A program made the translations under genes and the position numbers. A stretch of DNA of 64,000 bases, taken from contig NC_090260.1 in assembly GCF_037325665.1 (NCBI RefSeq), forward strand, positions 48,828,467 to 48,892,466, in the 5' to 3' direction. Source of the stretch: Littorina saxatilis. Its lineage: Eukaryota; Mollusca; Gastropoda; Littorinimorpha; Littorinidae. The notes beneath the pieces were generated by a model. The model had not been told where the DNA came from. It made no database searches and saw only the letters and a list, made by a program, of their open reading frames with translations. This document shows positions 31,705 through 43,422 of the stretch, in pieces. Each line of letters starts with the position of its first letter. Within the stretch, counting starts at the first letter, position 1.

Positions 31705-32772
31705 GATGTAACTGTGGCTGTAGCTGTAGGTTTGTTATGTACTGTTACAGTAGGGGGGGGGGGGGGGTTGAACATACTGCTGTTTTTGTAGCTGTAGGTG
31801 TGTTTTGCACACGGGGGGGGGGGGGGGGGGGGATTGGGGTTGTATATACTGCTGTATCTGTAGCTCTATGTGTGTTTTGCACTCTACACGAGGGAAGGGG
31901 GTGGAGTGTTGTATGTTTTGTACTGTTACAGTGGTGGCAGCGGGGGGAGGGGGTGTACATAATTCTGAATCTGTAGCTGTAAATGAGTTTTGTACTGTTA
32001 CAGTGGGGGCAGGGGGGGTTGGGGGTTGTACATATTAATGCTGTAGCTGTAGGTGTGTTTTGCACTGTTACGTACACTGGGGGGGGGGGGGGGGTTGTAC
32101 ACACTGCTGTATCTGTAGCAGTAGGTGCGATTTGTGCTGTTACAGTTGGGGGGGGGGGGGGTACATACTGCTGTAGCTGTTGGTGTTTTTTGCACTGTTA
32201 CACTTGGGTTGGGGGAGGGGGGGGTTGTACATACTGCTGAATCTGTAGCTGTAAGTGTGTTTTGCACTGTTACATTGGGGGGGGGGGGGGGGGTATACAT
32301 ACTGCTGTATCTGTAGCTGTAGGTGTGTTTTGTACTGTTACTAAGGGGGAGGGGGGTGTACATACGGCTGTAGCTGTAAGTAATTTTTGCACTATTACAC
32401 TTGGGGGGGTTGTACATACTGCTGAATCTGTTGCTGTAGGTGTGTTTTATACTGTAATACTGAGGGGGGGGGGGGGTGTACATACGGCTGTATCTGTAGC
32501 TGTAGGTTTGTTTTGTACTGTTACAGTGAGGGCGGGGGGGGGGGGGGGTCTACATACTGCTGTATCTGTAGCTGGTGTTGTGTTTTGCACTGTTACACTG
32601 GGGGGGGGGGGGGGGGGAGGGGGTTGTACATACTGCTGTATCTGTATCTGTAGGTTTGTTTTCCACTGTAACACTGGGGGGAGGGGGGTTGTACTGCTGT
32701 AGCTGTAGCTTTAAGTGAATTTTGCACTGTTACACTTGGGGGGCGGGGGGGGGGGGGTACATACTGCTGTAG
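31705..32772. repeat. G-run tandem array, right block
   Basis: Continuation of the unit seen at 29660-30350, about 15 copies, each with CTGTAGCTGTAGGTGTGTTT-like sequence, a CACTGTTACA block and a G run of up to about 20. Confidence 0.92.
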
Positions 32773-32777
32773 CTGCA

Positions 32778-33262
32778 CCCAGCCAGCAAGACATTAGCGG
32801 CCGATAATCGGCCGAACACCCTTCAAAAAGTCGGGCCGGTGATGTCAAAAGATACGACGCAGGTGTTGGCCCGACTAACTTTTGCAAAGAGGCAAAGAGG
32901 CGGCCGACAGGCGGCCGAACACCTGTACTATGGCGGCACGCATCCGGTCCGATGTTAATCGGCCCGATGGCTTGTTGGACCTGCGGGCCGACATCGTCCC
33001 GATGTCTTCCCGCTGAAATCGATATCTTCCCGATGTCGGCATAAGGTGTCGGGCCGCAGGTCCAACAAGTCATCGGGCCGATTAACATCGGACCGGATGC
33101 GTGCCGCCATAGTACAGGTGTTCGGCCGCCTGTCGGCCGCCTCGTTGCCTCTTTGCAAAAGTTAGTCGGGCCAACACCCGCGTCGTATGTTTTGACGTCA
33201 CCGGCCCGACTTTTTGAAGGGTGTTCGGCCGATTATCGGCCGCTAATGTCTTGCTGGCTGGG
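32778..33262. mobile_element. 485-bp near-perfect palindromic element
   Basis: Begins CCCAGCCAGCAAGACATTAG and ends in its reverse complement. The arms (about 215-220 bp, GC-rich with repeated CGGCCG words) pair with very few mismatches around a central region of about 50 bp near 33020. It sits at the right edge of the G-run array. The structure is that of a long-TIR MITE; no coding capacity. Confidence 0.88.
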
Positions 33263-33284
33263 CAAAAACAACAAGAACGGCATC

Positions 33285-33330
33285 AACAACAACAATGACA
33301 ACAACAACAACAACATCAACAAACGATCGC
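33285..33330. repeat. (AAC)n microsatellite
   Basis: AAC/ACA trinucleotides just outside the palindromic element. Confidence 0.8.
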
Positions 33331-33519
33331 ACATAATCAGAAATATTGATGGACAGCCATCTACACAGTCAAATAATCTGGTACCCTCCAAACTCTTCCG
33401 AACCAAAACGTATGGGTGCAGAATTACACAATGTATTATTGTGTTTTTGGTATTTAGTGTGTTTGTTTTTGTTATGGAATAACATGGTGCACATAATGAC
33501 TGTGTCATGTAAAAATGTG

Positions 33520-34106
33520 TATGTGTGTTTAGATTTGTGTGTGTGTGTGTGTGTGTGTTTAGATTTGTATGTGTGTTTAGATGTGTATGTGTGTTTAGAT
33601 GTGTGTGTGTGTTTAGATGTGTACGTGTGTTTAGATGTGTATGTGTGTTTAGATGTGTGTGTGTGTTTTTAGATTTGTATGTGTGTTTAGATGTGTATGT
33701 GTGTTTAGATGTGTATGTGTGTTTAGATGTGTGTGTGTGTGTGTGTTTAGATGTGTACGTGTGTTTAGATGTGTATGTGTGTTTAGATGTGTGTGTGTGT
33801 GTGTGTGTGTGCTAAAATGTGTGTGTGTGTGTGTGTTTAGATGTGTAAACCTATGTGATTAGATGTGTGTGTATTTAGATGTGTATGTGTGTTTGGATGT
33901 GTGTGTGTGTGTGTGTTTAGATGTGTATGTGTGTTTACATGTGTATGTGTGTTTAGATGTGTGTGTGTGTGTGTTTAGATGTGTATGTGTGTTTAGATGT
34001 GTACGTGTTTTTAGATGTGTGTGTGTATGTGTGTGTCTGTGTATACATGTGTGTTTGTGTATGTATGTGTGTGTGTGTATGTGCGTGCGTGTGTGTGTGT
34101 GTGTGT

Positions 34107-34138
<32 letters not shown>

Positions 34139-34155
34139 TTAGATGTGAATGTGTG
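33520..34155. repeat. 18-bp GT-rich minisatellite (GTGTGTTTAGATGTGTAT)
   Basis: GTGTGTTTAGATGTGTAT recurs about 20 times with length changes in the GT part, grading into plain (GT)n at 34020-34140. Confidence 0.92.
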
Positions 34156-34159
34156 ATTA

Positions 34160-34925
34160 GAAGAAGATGCTTTGCCAAATTCTTGCTGCTGCAGTCAAAT
34201 TGAATTATAAGATTCGTTTGTGTTAGTCATCATCACTCTGACCCCCCCCCCCCCTCTCTCTTTTGCACACCCAACCCACCTCAGCGTTTTTATTCTGACG
34301 ACATTGTTGTTGCAGTCTCACCATCTCCCCTTTTTACTCCATTTTGCTTTAGATTATAAGTTACGTTCTTAATTTGATGTGACTTTTTATGGGTATTAGC
34401 ATTTGTTGCCCTTGACAATACCTGTATTAGACGTTTTCTGTGTGGATGCAAATACATAATCACATTTTATATAAGCATATCGTGTTGTGTGGTCCTAAGT
34501 GCATATTCCATGCCACGCTCGGATCGCACAGCCGAGTGCATGTCATTCACTTCACGAATGCGACTTACAGGGTGCTTAGGTTCTGGTTACCTGACCAACA
34601 CCGCAGGCCACTGCAGCAGTTCTCGGGCCTGGTTGACGCCAGGATATATTATGACAGTTAGCGTAGAGTGCTGCCCTGTCACCTAGTCTCAAACCAAATT
34701 GGAAATCCATAGCATCCTCATTATAATCATCCTCATCTCATTAATCATACAAAATTATAATATTGTCCCGGTCAAGTTCGTGTGGCCCTTCATGCCCGGA
34801 GCTCTCTTGGTGACCTTGGTCTCAGTATTCCTGTTCCTTCCATCCCTGAAAAGTAGTTCTGCTGTCAGTCTTCAACGTGTGACGTCCCAGTTATAGTTCG
34901 ACGGAGGGACGTAGTGACGGTCTGC
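34160..34925. other. Stretch without a recognised gene
   Basis: Mostly unique sequence with a poly-C run near 34243-34256. Short frames at 34440-34690 have no motif. Confidence 0.4.
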
Positions 34926-35037
34926 TGTGTGTGTGTGTGTGTGTGTGTGTGTAAGGATTGCACAACATCTCCTTCAGGGACAACTACACCAACAACAAAT
35001 ACACAAATGTGTGCCCAGTGTGTGTGTGTGTGTGTGT

Positions 35038-35412
35038 CAGGGCCGGACTAGTCTAAGAGGAGGGGGGGGGGGTTGCCAGTGGTGGTCCAGGGCAGGGGCG
35101 GACAAGAGGGGGGTGCACAGGGTGCAGGTGCACCCCCCCTCCGATTCAAAGTCAGTGCACCCCCCCTTACAAAGCAACTGATCCGCCCCTGCAGGGGGAT
35201 GTCCCCCCCCCCCCCCCCCCTGGCGGGGTCAAGGGGCAGAGCTGATGGGTAGGTCATATTCTGAGATAGGAAAATGGTCGCTCCTTGCATGAAACGGCAT
35301 GAAATAAACAATAATAAAAATGTTTTAAATAAGGGAGGTACATGCATGTTTAGGCTGGGGGGGGGGGGGGGGGTTGCGCAACCCCCATAACCCCGCCGGT
35401 AGTCCGGCCCTG
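35038..35412 (-). mobile_element. hAT-like MITE (CAGGGCCGGACTA ends), copy 1, with a nested MITE
   Basis: CAGGGCCGGACTA at 35038 and its reverse complement ending at 35412. Relative to copy 2 (35575-35870) it is in reverse orientation and carries a 99-bp insertion at 35093-35191. It lies within GT repeats, so its target duplication cannot be read safely. Confidence 0.82.
35093..35191. mobile_element. Nested 99-bp MITE with CAGGGGCGGA ends
   Basis: CAGGGGCGGA and TCCGCCCCTG bound a short insert that is absent from the sister copy at 35575-35870. CAGGGGCGG-type ends are typical of hAT MITEs. Confidence 0.75.
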
Positions 35413-35445
35413 TGTCAGTGTGTGTGTGTGTGTGTGTGTGTTTAT

Positions 35446-35545
35446 GTGTGTGTGTGTGAGTGAGTGTGTGACGGAGTGATTGAGTTTGTGTTACTGTTTG
35501 TCGATTTCTTACGGAAGCCTTGAAAGCTTCCCCTCTTGTTATTGT
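35446..35545 (+). mobile_element. Fragment of the GGCTCACGTAAG repeat family
   Basis: GTGACGGAGTGATTGAGTTT, CTGTTTGTCGATTTCTTACG and a final CTCTTGT match the right ends of the other copies. Confidence 0.75.
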
Positions 35546-35574
35546 AGTCCGCGTTATTATGTGTTGTTGCTGTT

Positions 35575-35870
35575 CAGGGCCGGACTACCGGGGGGGTTAT
35601 GTGGGTTGCGCAACCCCCCCCCCCCCCCCCCCCCCTAGCCTAAGCATGTACCTCACTTATTTAAAACATTTTTTATTATTGTTTATTTTATGCCGTTTCA
35701 TGCAAGGAGCGACCATTTTCCTATCTCAGAATATGACCTACCCATCAGCTTCTGGGGGCTTTGCCCCCTGACGCCCACAAGGGGCTCTGCCCCTTGACCC
35801 CGCCAGGGGGAACATCCTCCTGGACCACCACTGGCAACCCCCCCCCTCCTCTTAGCCTAGTCCGGCCCTG
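35575..35870 (+). mobile_element. hAT-like MITE (CAGGGCCGGACTA ends), copy 2, 5-bp target duplication
   Basis: CAGGGCCGGACTACCGG at 35575 and TAGTCCGGCCCTG ending at 35870, flanked on both sides by CTGTT (35570-35574 and 35871-35875). The body (CATGCAAGGAGCGACCATTT, ATATGACCTACCCATCAGCT) is shared with copy 1. Confidence 0.88.
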
Positions 35871-35970
35871 CTGTTGTTGTTAGTTGTTGTTGTTGTTGTT
35901 GTTGATGAAAGGTATTCTTGTTCTTGTTGATGTTGTTGTTGTATGTGTTCTTGTTGTTGTTGTTTTTGTT

Positions 35971-36745
35971 ACATTTAGTCAAGTTTTGATTAAATGTTTT
36001 AACATAGAGGGGGAATCGAGACGAGGGTCGTGGTGTCTGTGTGTCTGTGTGTGTGTGTGTGTAGAGCGATTCTGAGTAAACTACTGGACCGATCTTTGTG
36101 AAATTTTACATGAGAGTTCCTGGGTATGATATCCCCGGACGCTTTTTTCTTTTTTTCGATAAATGTCTTTGATGACGTCATATCCGGCTTTTTGGCCAAG
36201 CAATCTTCGACAAAGGCCGGACTTCGATATTGCATTTCAGCTTGGTGGCTTAAAAGATAATTAATGACTTTGGTCATTAAAAATCAGAAAATTGTAATTA
36301 ATTTTTTTTAATATAAAACAATCCAAATTTACGTTCATCTTATTCTTCATTATTTTCTGATTCCAAAAACATATAAATATAATATATTCGGATTAAAAAC
36401 AAGCTCTCAAAATTAAAAATTTAAAAATTATGATCAAAATCAAATTTCCGAAATCGATTTAAAAACAATTTCATCTTATTCCTTGTCGGTTCCTGATTCC
36501 AAAAACATATAGATATGATATGTTTGGATTAAAAACACGCTCAGAAAGTTAAAACGAAGAGAGGTACAGAAAAGCATGCTATGCAGCACAGCGAAACCAC
36601 TTCCGCGGTAAACAGTCTCGTAAATTTCACTGCGTTTTGCACGAGCGGCGGACTACGGTCATTGTGAACAAATGCAGTGCGTTCAGTTTCATTCTGTGAG
36701 TTCCACAGCTTGACTATATGTAGTAATTTCGCCTTACACGACTGA
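35971..36745 (-). mobile_element. ATTTAGTCAAG family, copy in reverse orientation
   Basis: ACATTTAGTCAAGTTTTGAT at the left, a short GT tract (36038-36062), GATGACGTCATATCCGGCTT, and TTTCGCCTTACACGACT at the right end, all in reversed order relative to 26822-27918. (TTG)n repeats flank both sides. Confidence 0.85.
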
Positions 36746-36749
36746 CTTG

Positions 36750-36885
36750 TTGTTGTATGTGTTGTTGTTTTTGTTGTTGTTGTTGTTGTTGTTGTAATCA
36801 ATATGTTTTGTTGTTTTTGATGTGTACTGATTTGAACGGATATGATTTGTTGTCAAGTTGTTGTTGTGTTGTTTGCTGCAACGAA
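36750..36885. repeat. (TTG)n-rich stretch
   Basis: TTG/GTT trinucleotide runs with interruptions; no gene. Confidence 0.7.
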
Positions 36886-37019
36886 AGTAGAAATGACTCA
36901 ACCGAGTTCATTTGCTTATTTTGGTACACCCTCCCCCCCACACACACACACATTCTATGTCTTTACATTTGGAAAACAGGGCCAGCCAGTTCGAGTCTAA
37001 TGCGTGCGTGAGTGTGTGC

Positions 37020-37172
<153 letters not shown>

Positions 37173-37424
37173 TGTCTTTCCATTATTGCCCACAATCAGT
37201 AGTAGTGATTACTTCGGCACTAATTGATGAGATGTTGCGCAAGTCCAAGAAAGCCGCTGAGCGTTTCCAGCATCCAAAAGTCCATTAAAATTCACGGGTT
37301 GGGGAGTATGGGGGGGAGGGGACATGAGTCACAGTGGCTACTGGATTAGCCTGTATGAGGCGCGCGACACAAAGGTGTCGACAGTGCGGGCCTCGACGAC
37401 AGCTGCTGGTAGAGAGTTCCAGTC

Positions 37425-37495
37425 CTTCTTTCTTTCTTTCTTTATTTGGTGTTTAACGTCGTTTTCAACCACGAAGGTTATATCGCGACGATTCC
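37425..37495 (-). mobile_element. SINE family G, 3' tail fragment
   Basis: TTCTTTCTTTCTTTATTTGG followed by GTTTAACGTCGTTTTCAACC and CCACGAAGGTTATATCGCGA is the reverse complement of the family G tail. TTCCAGTCC occurs on both sides (about 37417 and 37491), a likely target duplication. Confidence 0.8.
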
Positions 37496-37526
37496 AGTCC
37501 TTCACTGTGCTGGGTAGGAAAGCGTG

Positions 37527-37707
37527 TGTGTGTGTCATGTGTGTGTGCGTGTGTGTGTGTCATGTCAGTGTGTGTGTCATGTGTGTGTGTCATGTGTGTG
37601 TGTCATGTGTGTGTGTCATGTGTGTGTGTGTCATGTGTGTGTGTCATGTGTGTGTGTCATGTGTGTGTGTCATGTGTGTGTGTCATGTGTGTGTGTCATG
37701 TGTGTGC
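37527..37707. repeat. GTGTGTGTCAT minisatellite
   Basis: GTGTGTGTCAT is repeated about 14 times with small length changes. Confidence 0.92.
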
Positions 37708-38951
37708 ATCCTTTGTACAATTCTTGCATTCACAAAATCACTTTTCAGTACCGAATTCAGACACTGGTCTTTCGCGGCCCGACTAAACTTCGCGCCAGCA
37801 CGCGCTAGCACGCGCCAGCACGCGCTACCTTGAACCATAGCACTTATATACTTTATTTTTATATTTCTAGTTAGTTCGTCGTCCATTCTCACATAATACA
37901 AAATTTCAAACTTCAATGATGAAAAATACGGAAGTTATGACGAGTTTAAGGAGAGCTAATGCACTACTCTCAAATCCGACGATTTTCGCCATTGACGGCT
38001 AAACCGGCAGCGCGCTACCACTTTGAAGTAGACGCTACCCGGTGATCGGATCCATAACACTTACATCATTTATTTTTATAGTCTATATAGTTCATTGTCC
38101 ATTCTTACATAATACAAAATTTCAAGCTTGACTGGAGTGTTGAACATTTCAGTAGTTATGACGGGTCAATTTAGGCGAGCTAATGCGCTACTGTCTCAAA
38201 CTAATTAATGACTCCGTATCCGACATTGTTTTTTATCACTGAAGTTTGAAATTTTGAATAATGTAAGAACTGACGATGGAATGACTAGAAACATACAGAT
38301 AAATCTCAGTAGCGTCCACTTAAGGGAAGACACGGCACCTCAATTTTCACTAAAATCATGATTTTTGTGATGTTGTGATTATGCCTGATTTTGACTCATG
38401 AACACCCCTTCTAACAGCTCCAAACACTATTTTGCTCTAAAACTGGTGCCAAATGTATGAATTTAGCCAATACAAATGTGTACCGAAGCTTGTTGGCGTT
38501 TATTTTGTGCAATATTTGCTAAAATAACCTTTTTTTGACACTTTACAACACCACAATTCGCTCGAGGAATCGCCTCGCGTAGCAGACGAAAGAAAAGCCC
38601 GAAGTTTCCCGAACCGTTTCAACGAACTGACGTCACTGCCGGAAACTGCCATAAACGGCTTCGCGCGGTTTTTTCCAACGCAGACGACGATACGAAATAT
38701 TCCAAATAAGGGAGAAGCCTACTACGACTTGAAGATTAACCAATCAGAAAACCGGCATGCTTTTGTATGAATGGCATTCCTACCCACAATGCAACAGTTT
38801 CGTTCCCACAATGCAATGCGGTTTCCTCTTGTCGATGATGTCAACAAACACAAAAAAGCAAAAGTTGAACATCGAGTGAGCGTAGAAAAAGTTGTTTGCC
38901 ATCGCTATTTTTGTGTTCTGATAGTGAATTTTGTATCAGACTGACTGTAAA

Positions 38952-40185
38952 ATGCCAAGAGCAAAGGGAGGGAAGAGGAGACTGCAAGCGGTAAAAGCAG
39001 CAGCGGTCAAAAAGACGAAGCAAGTCGAGCGATAGGGGACTGTCGAAATGCAGCGACCCGCAGTCGAAGTGTGCGTTTCGAAGAAAACATGAGGCTATGA
39101 ATGCTGACGAAGATCTTGCCGACGAACGCATGTGTTACAGCTTACTCGACTACCGACTGATCTTACATGTCCCGTATGCAAGGAGACTGGTCTCTCGATA
39201 ACTGTGAGTGAAGGAGAAAACGCTGGCTTCGCCTCTCAGCTGCTACTGACGTGCGATGGTTGTGGCGATTATGAGAAAAAGATGTCAATTGTCATCACCT
39301 CGAATGCAGGACAGTGATAGCAAAAACATTGCTTTTGAAGTAAATCCAATGATGGTACTGTTCAGTCACGAGGTGGGAGGGAGCTACGCTGTTCTAGAGA
39401 CTTTCAGTGCAGTGGTGGGAATACCAGCCATGCATCTGAAAACCTACCAGCGACATGACAAGAAAGTGACAGGTTGGTGTCTTGCTGTACTCTCTTTATC
39501 CAACTTACTTGCTCACTGTGGAAAATAATTTTTTGTAAAAGATGGAAAAAATATTCACTGGTTGAGTTTGCTTACTTCATTGTTTACTTCATGTAAGAAC
39601 TAAGATATGTAAACAAACCTGTACAGAGAAAAGTAGAAGTATCTTTATAATAAAAAGACCAAACAATACTGTAATGTAAAGATCTCAGTTTCTGTTCTGT
39701 CGTCTGTCTTCTTCTTTGTTCTGTGTTTTGTGCCTGAGGAAAACTCTAGAATGGTCGAAAGTTTGTTACATTTGTCAAACATGTGAGTAAAGTATTTTGG
39801 GGTATTTTTATTTTTCGCTCTCTCACGCGCAGTCACCATTGTTCTGCTATCTTTGTTATGTAACCAGTATTAGTATTAATACTTGTAGTAGTAGTAGAAT
39901 TTCTCTCTAAGTTATAAAAGTGTGTAAACCCTACTTAGGTTTGAAATGAAGAGTAATTGTTGTGCCCCCGCTTTTAGTTTGAACCTGTCGATATATGTAC
40001 ATGTATTTATGGGATGTATTTATGTGTTTCTAGCTGCTGAAGTGGAAGCTGGGTCCGCCATGCTGACGCTGCTTCTGCTGTCAATGCCCGTCGGCGCCAA
40101 AAAGGAGTATGCGGGACAGCGTCGTCTGAATGTTCGGGCTGAGGAAGCACGAGATGGCAATGTGTATGGAGGGGGAGAACATTGA
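38952..40185 (+). pseudogene. Fragmentary Mutator-like transposase
   Basis: ATG at 38952 opens a basic N-terminus (MPRAKGGKRRLQAVKAAAVK) that soon meets a stop. Further on, 39130-39300 reads LTCPVCKETGLSITVSEGE and LLLTCDGCGD, a Cys-pair zinc-binding segment. A shifted frame, 39310-39471, then reads SKNIAFEVNPMMVLFSHEVG and GIPAMHLKTYQRHDKKVT. This FEVN...VG...MH...TY pattern is that of the Mutator-like transposase domain widespread in invertebrates. A GT donor after KKVT and an AG acceptor near 40034 allow continuation into AAEVEAGSAMLTLLLLSMPV, which ends in a stop at about 40185. The catalytic core is missing. At least two frame breaks plus a large deletion make it non-functional. Confidence 0.6.
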
Positions 40186-40189
40186 ACAT

Positions 40190-42365
40190 TACACTACATC
40201 AGGATGACCAGGGACAACAGTGATCAGGATGTTGTGTGTGTTCAGTGACTGGAAGAAAGGAAATTTTTTCTTCATAAATCACATCAGTGTCTTTTGGTGA
40301 CTGTATTTCGTACAGGAGTTGTTCTACAAAGCTGTGTACCAGGAGAGGGTCATGACTTTAGAGTTAGATTTAGGAATGTTTCTCTTGCTTCTCGAATGAT
40401 ATAATTATAAGGATATCAACACACTGCAAATTGACCAAAGAGATAATGATAATAAAATCAAGAAGATTGTTAGGTTGGTTAGTGTTTTGTATAAAAGCAA
40501 ACACAGAAAATGACGTCAAAAATTGCGTTTTTTTTTGTGACATTCTTAGCCTACATCTTGTTTTTTAAGTATCCGTGTGGCTGCTAATGAAATGCAGCCA
40601 TGAACCCGCCCCCCCCCCCCCCCCCCCCCCCGATATACATCTTCGTTGTGTTTTGTGCTAATGTTACATATATGCACTTAGCTGTTTTCCCCTACTCATG
40701 TTTACAGTGTGCATTTGGAATGTTAAATAACGATTTCCTACATAACATTTGGTTTAAAATTTGAGTTGTTTAATAATTTCTATGTAACATTTGGTTTATA
40801 AAACCAACCGTGAACTACGTGAACACGAATATATGCGACTCGGTATTTTATCAGGCACTACTGATGTGTAGTGAATGCGTAGAATGTGCGCCTTGTCAAT
40901 TCGATTCGATTTGAATGTGATTTTGCCTTTCGCGGGTCGCCACTAAGCTTCGTTTATATTTTTTCTTGTTACGCTGGATTGTTAAAAATTACATTTGTCA
41001 CTTAGCAGCGCATGAAACTTGGTGTTTCTTTTGCATGTAATGTTCTTCAACATCGCTGAAAGGTTTTTCCATGAAAACAATTCTGTCAACTTTTTGAACG
41101 CAGCAGGCGTGGAGCGTTTTATGAGTCGTTACCAATGAGGGACGAATGTTACGTAGGCAACCTTTCGCGACTCTTCGCTCTAAAAGTGAATATTTTTCCA
41201 AACGTTCGACATTTTATTGTTTTATTTTGTGATATACGTGCTCAGTGTCTCTTTTTCAAGTCTTAGGCTATTCTTTGTAGCCTAGTCCTGTTCCAGTTGT
41301 AAGAGTTAAGGTAAAAAAAAAACTGTTGAGTTTTCATCAAGATTTGAACACACTCGATCGACTAGTTTTTTTCTTTCGGAAAACGATTAATCGAAGAAAA
41401 TCAGAATGGGAAGCAAATAAAGCTTGTTACTATTATACTATGGCTTTTTGTTATCTGTCTCGTGTGTTTGGACAACATGTAAGGTAAAACATGTGTGATG
41501 TTACACACCTTTCCGACCACCCCTCGTACCCAAAAAAAGCATAAACGTATCTTTTGTTTAGCATGGCACCGTGGCATATGTCTATATCTGTCACATAAAC
41601 CATAAAAACAAGCTATTCATACACTTTCAATTTTCACGATGTATGTCACACTTTTGGTACACAGCTTTATGGAATGACCCACAGGTATACATCATATTTG
41701 AAGCAGCAGGACACGTTACAGTAGGATGGGATTACTGATGTGCTGTGGGTGAACTGTTAGGTCCATACCAATCACTCTCCAGTAGTATCTAGCCTAATGG
41801 AGACACAAATCTGAAATAAGAAACTGTTCTTTACTTCTTTGCCTGTTTTCTCTGTTATGCGTTTTGTATTGTTGTGACACACTCAAAACCCTAAGGGTTT
41901 GCAAGGAATAAAGCTAGAGCCTTGAAAGTCTGCAGTGTGTTTTTTAACATAATTCCCCTCATATTTACGTTTGGATGTGCAATTATGACTAATACTTTTT
42001 GTTTTCTGTCAATCTAAAAAAAAAAAAATGAAAAAAAAGTTGTTTTTTTTATTTTTTAAATACTTTGGTACAAGATAACAACGAGTCAAAACGTAAATAT
42101 ATAGATATATAGTTTACTAACAAAATGCAAAAAACAGAATTGATGTATCTGAAACCGTTTTTGAGTTATAAGATTGTTTGTTTTTTGTTCTGTGGCCATC
42201 TTGAATCGTTTCCATGGTTACCAAGACCGTTAAACGTGTAACAAGACATGTTTTCTGTATTTCAGCCCAGGCACATTCAAACCCCCTTAAGTAATTCAAC
42301 ACAGTTCATAACGATTTTGATCTAAAATTTGCTAGCCTGTCTGGCCTTAAGATTGGTAGTGGGCA
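40190..42365. other. 3' part of the Mutator-like element, no coding
   Basis: AT-rich sequence with a poly-C run (40610-40631), several AATAAA words and short frames. No domain was recognised. Confidence 0.5.
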
Positions 42366-42599
42366 GTTTTAGTCACTGCCGGATTTTGTCGGATTTGAGA
42401 GCACGCATTTGCTCGCCTAAAACCGGTCATAACTACTGAAATGTTCAACACTCAAGCTTGAAATTTTGTATTATGTGAGAATGGACGATGAACTAACTAG
42501 AAATATAAAAATAAAGTATATAAGTGCTATGGTTCAAGGTAGCGCGTGCTGGCGCGTGCTAGCGCGTGCTGGCGCGTAGTTTAGTCGGACCCGTCTTAC

Positions 42600-42690
42600 G
42601 GCAGGGGGAGTAACTGTAATATTACTTCCGGTTTCTTGTTCGCCGGTGTTTGCTTGTTGGTTTGGAAGAAAGATAATTACTTCAAGATCA
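42600..42690 (+). promoter_or_regulatory. ILF2: Candidate promoter and non-coding first exon of ILF2
   Basis: The first coding exon of ILF2 starts with a splice acceptor (AG at 44180-44181), so an upstream non-coding exon is required. The best candidate is here: an ETS-type ACTTCCGG site at about 42624, GTTCGCCGG, and a splice donor CAGTAAGT with GT at 42691-42692. The element boundary of the Mutator-like transposon is only about 10 bp upstream. This is inference from motifs; no transcript evidence. Confidence 0.35.
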
Positions 42691-42699
42691 GTAAGTACA

Positions 42700-43412
42700 C
42701 GTGCATCCATTGCACTTTTCATGTTAATCAGAAATTATACCCATTGATACATGTGCTATCGAATCATGAAACTCGGTCAGCAAGTGCAATGGCCAGCCGC
42801 GTAAACATGTTGTGTGAGGGCCTCACTCGAACGAGTTGAGCTTCAGGCTCAGCATACACGCTATTGTTTTAGAAAGGGCCCCGCTGGATTCAAGGATGCA
42901 ACAACTAATTTACGACTTGAAAACCATTGGCAATGTTCGAGAACACTGTCCCAATTTAAAGGAAACTGTTGAAAGGTTGCAAACTCTTCAGACAGAGAGA
43001 ACGATGGAACTTGTAGACGTGTACAGTGGTAGTGTTTCTGGTATCAGTGGTAATGATATCGTGTTGACAGAACAGTTGCAAAATCGTGGTGAAATTAAAT
43101 TTGAAAAGCGATTATTTTGACTTTAAATCCGAATCATTCTGTACTCTTTGTTCTCATATTCAAGGGACATAATGGTTCATCGCGGACTGAGTGACGACAG
43201 AGAGTTTATTTGGGACACTTTTCATTGTACGGAGTGGCGCAGGAACTGTAACTGTGTCAGTTACACTTACAGAGCCTGCTGGTTCGACTTTGAGAACCCC
43301 CAGTCACTGGTATCTCACAAAACTGATAGACATTCCTTGTTTTCCCTTCCCTAGCACTGTAGCAGGAAGCTGTTCATAGCTCAGTTGTTGATACTATAAA
43401 TCACCGTCCACA
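42700..43412. other. ILF2 5' intron candidate, unassigned frames
   Basis: Contains a 94-codon frame (42836-43120) and a 68-codon frame (43148-43354) with no recognised motif and no good start context. No element was identified. Confidence 0.35.
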
Positions 43413-43422
43413 ATGACCACTT

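Larger units (their letters stand above)
37778..42589 (+). mobile_element. Mutator-like DNA transposon with about 220-bp terminal inverted repeats, decayed
   Basis: CCGACTAAACTTCGCGCCAG at 37778, a CACGCGCTAGCACGCGCCAG stretch, and about 200 further bases reappear as the reverse complement at 42370-42589 with few differences. Parts of the repeat are also duplicated inside (38030-38215 and 38240-38320). The interior holds a broken transposase (38952-40185) and a long AT-rich 3' part with no further coding. No convincing target duplication was found. Long inverted ends plus the transposase type suggest Mutator-like, or possibly Kolobok-like. Confidence 0.75.

Noticed and set aside
29857-32702. 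Gly- or Pro-rich frames (collagen-like or extensin-like)
   Set aside because: They translate the G-run array; the Gly and Pro runs are homopolymer products.
42836-43354. 94- and 68-codon frames upstream of ILF2 as a separate gene
   Set aside because: No recognised motif, no ATG in good context for the first, and no splice sites joining them; left as unassigned intron.
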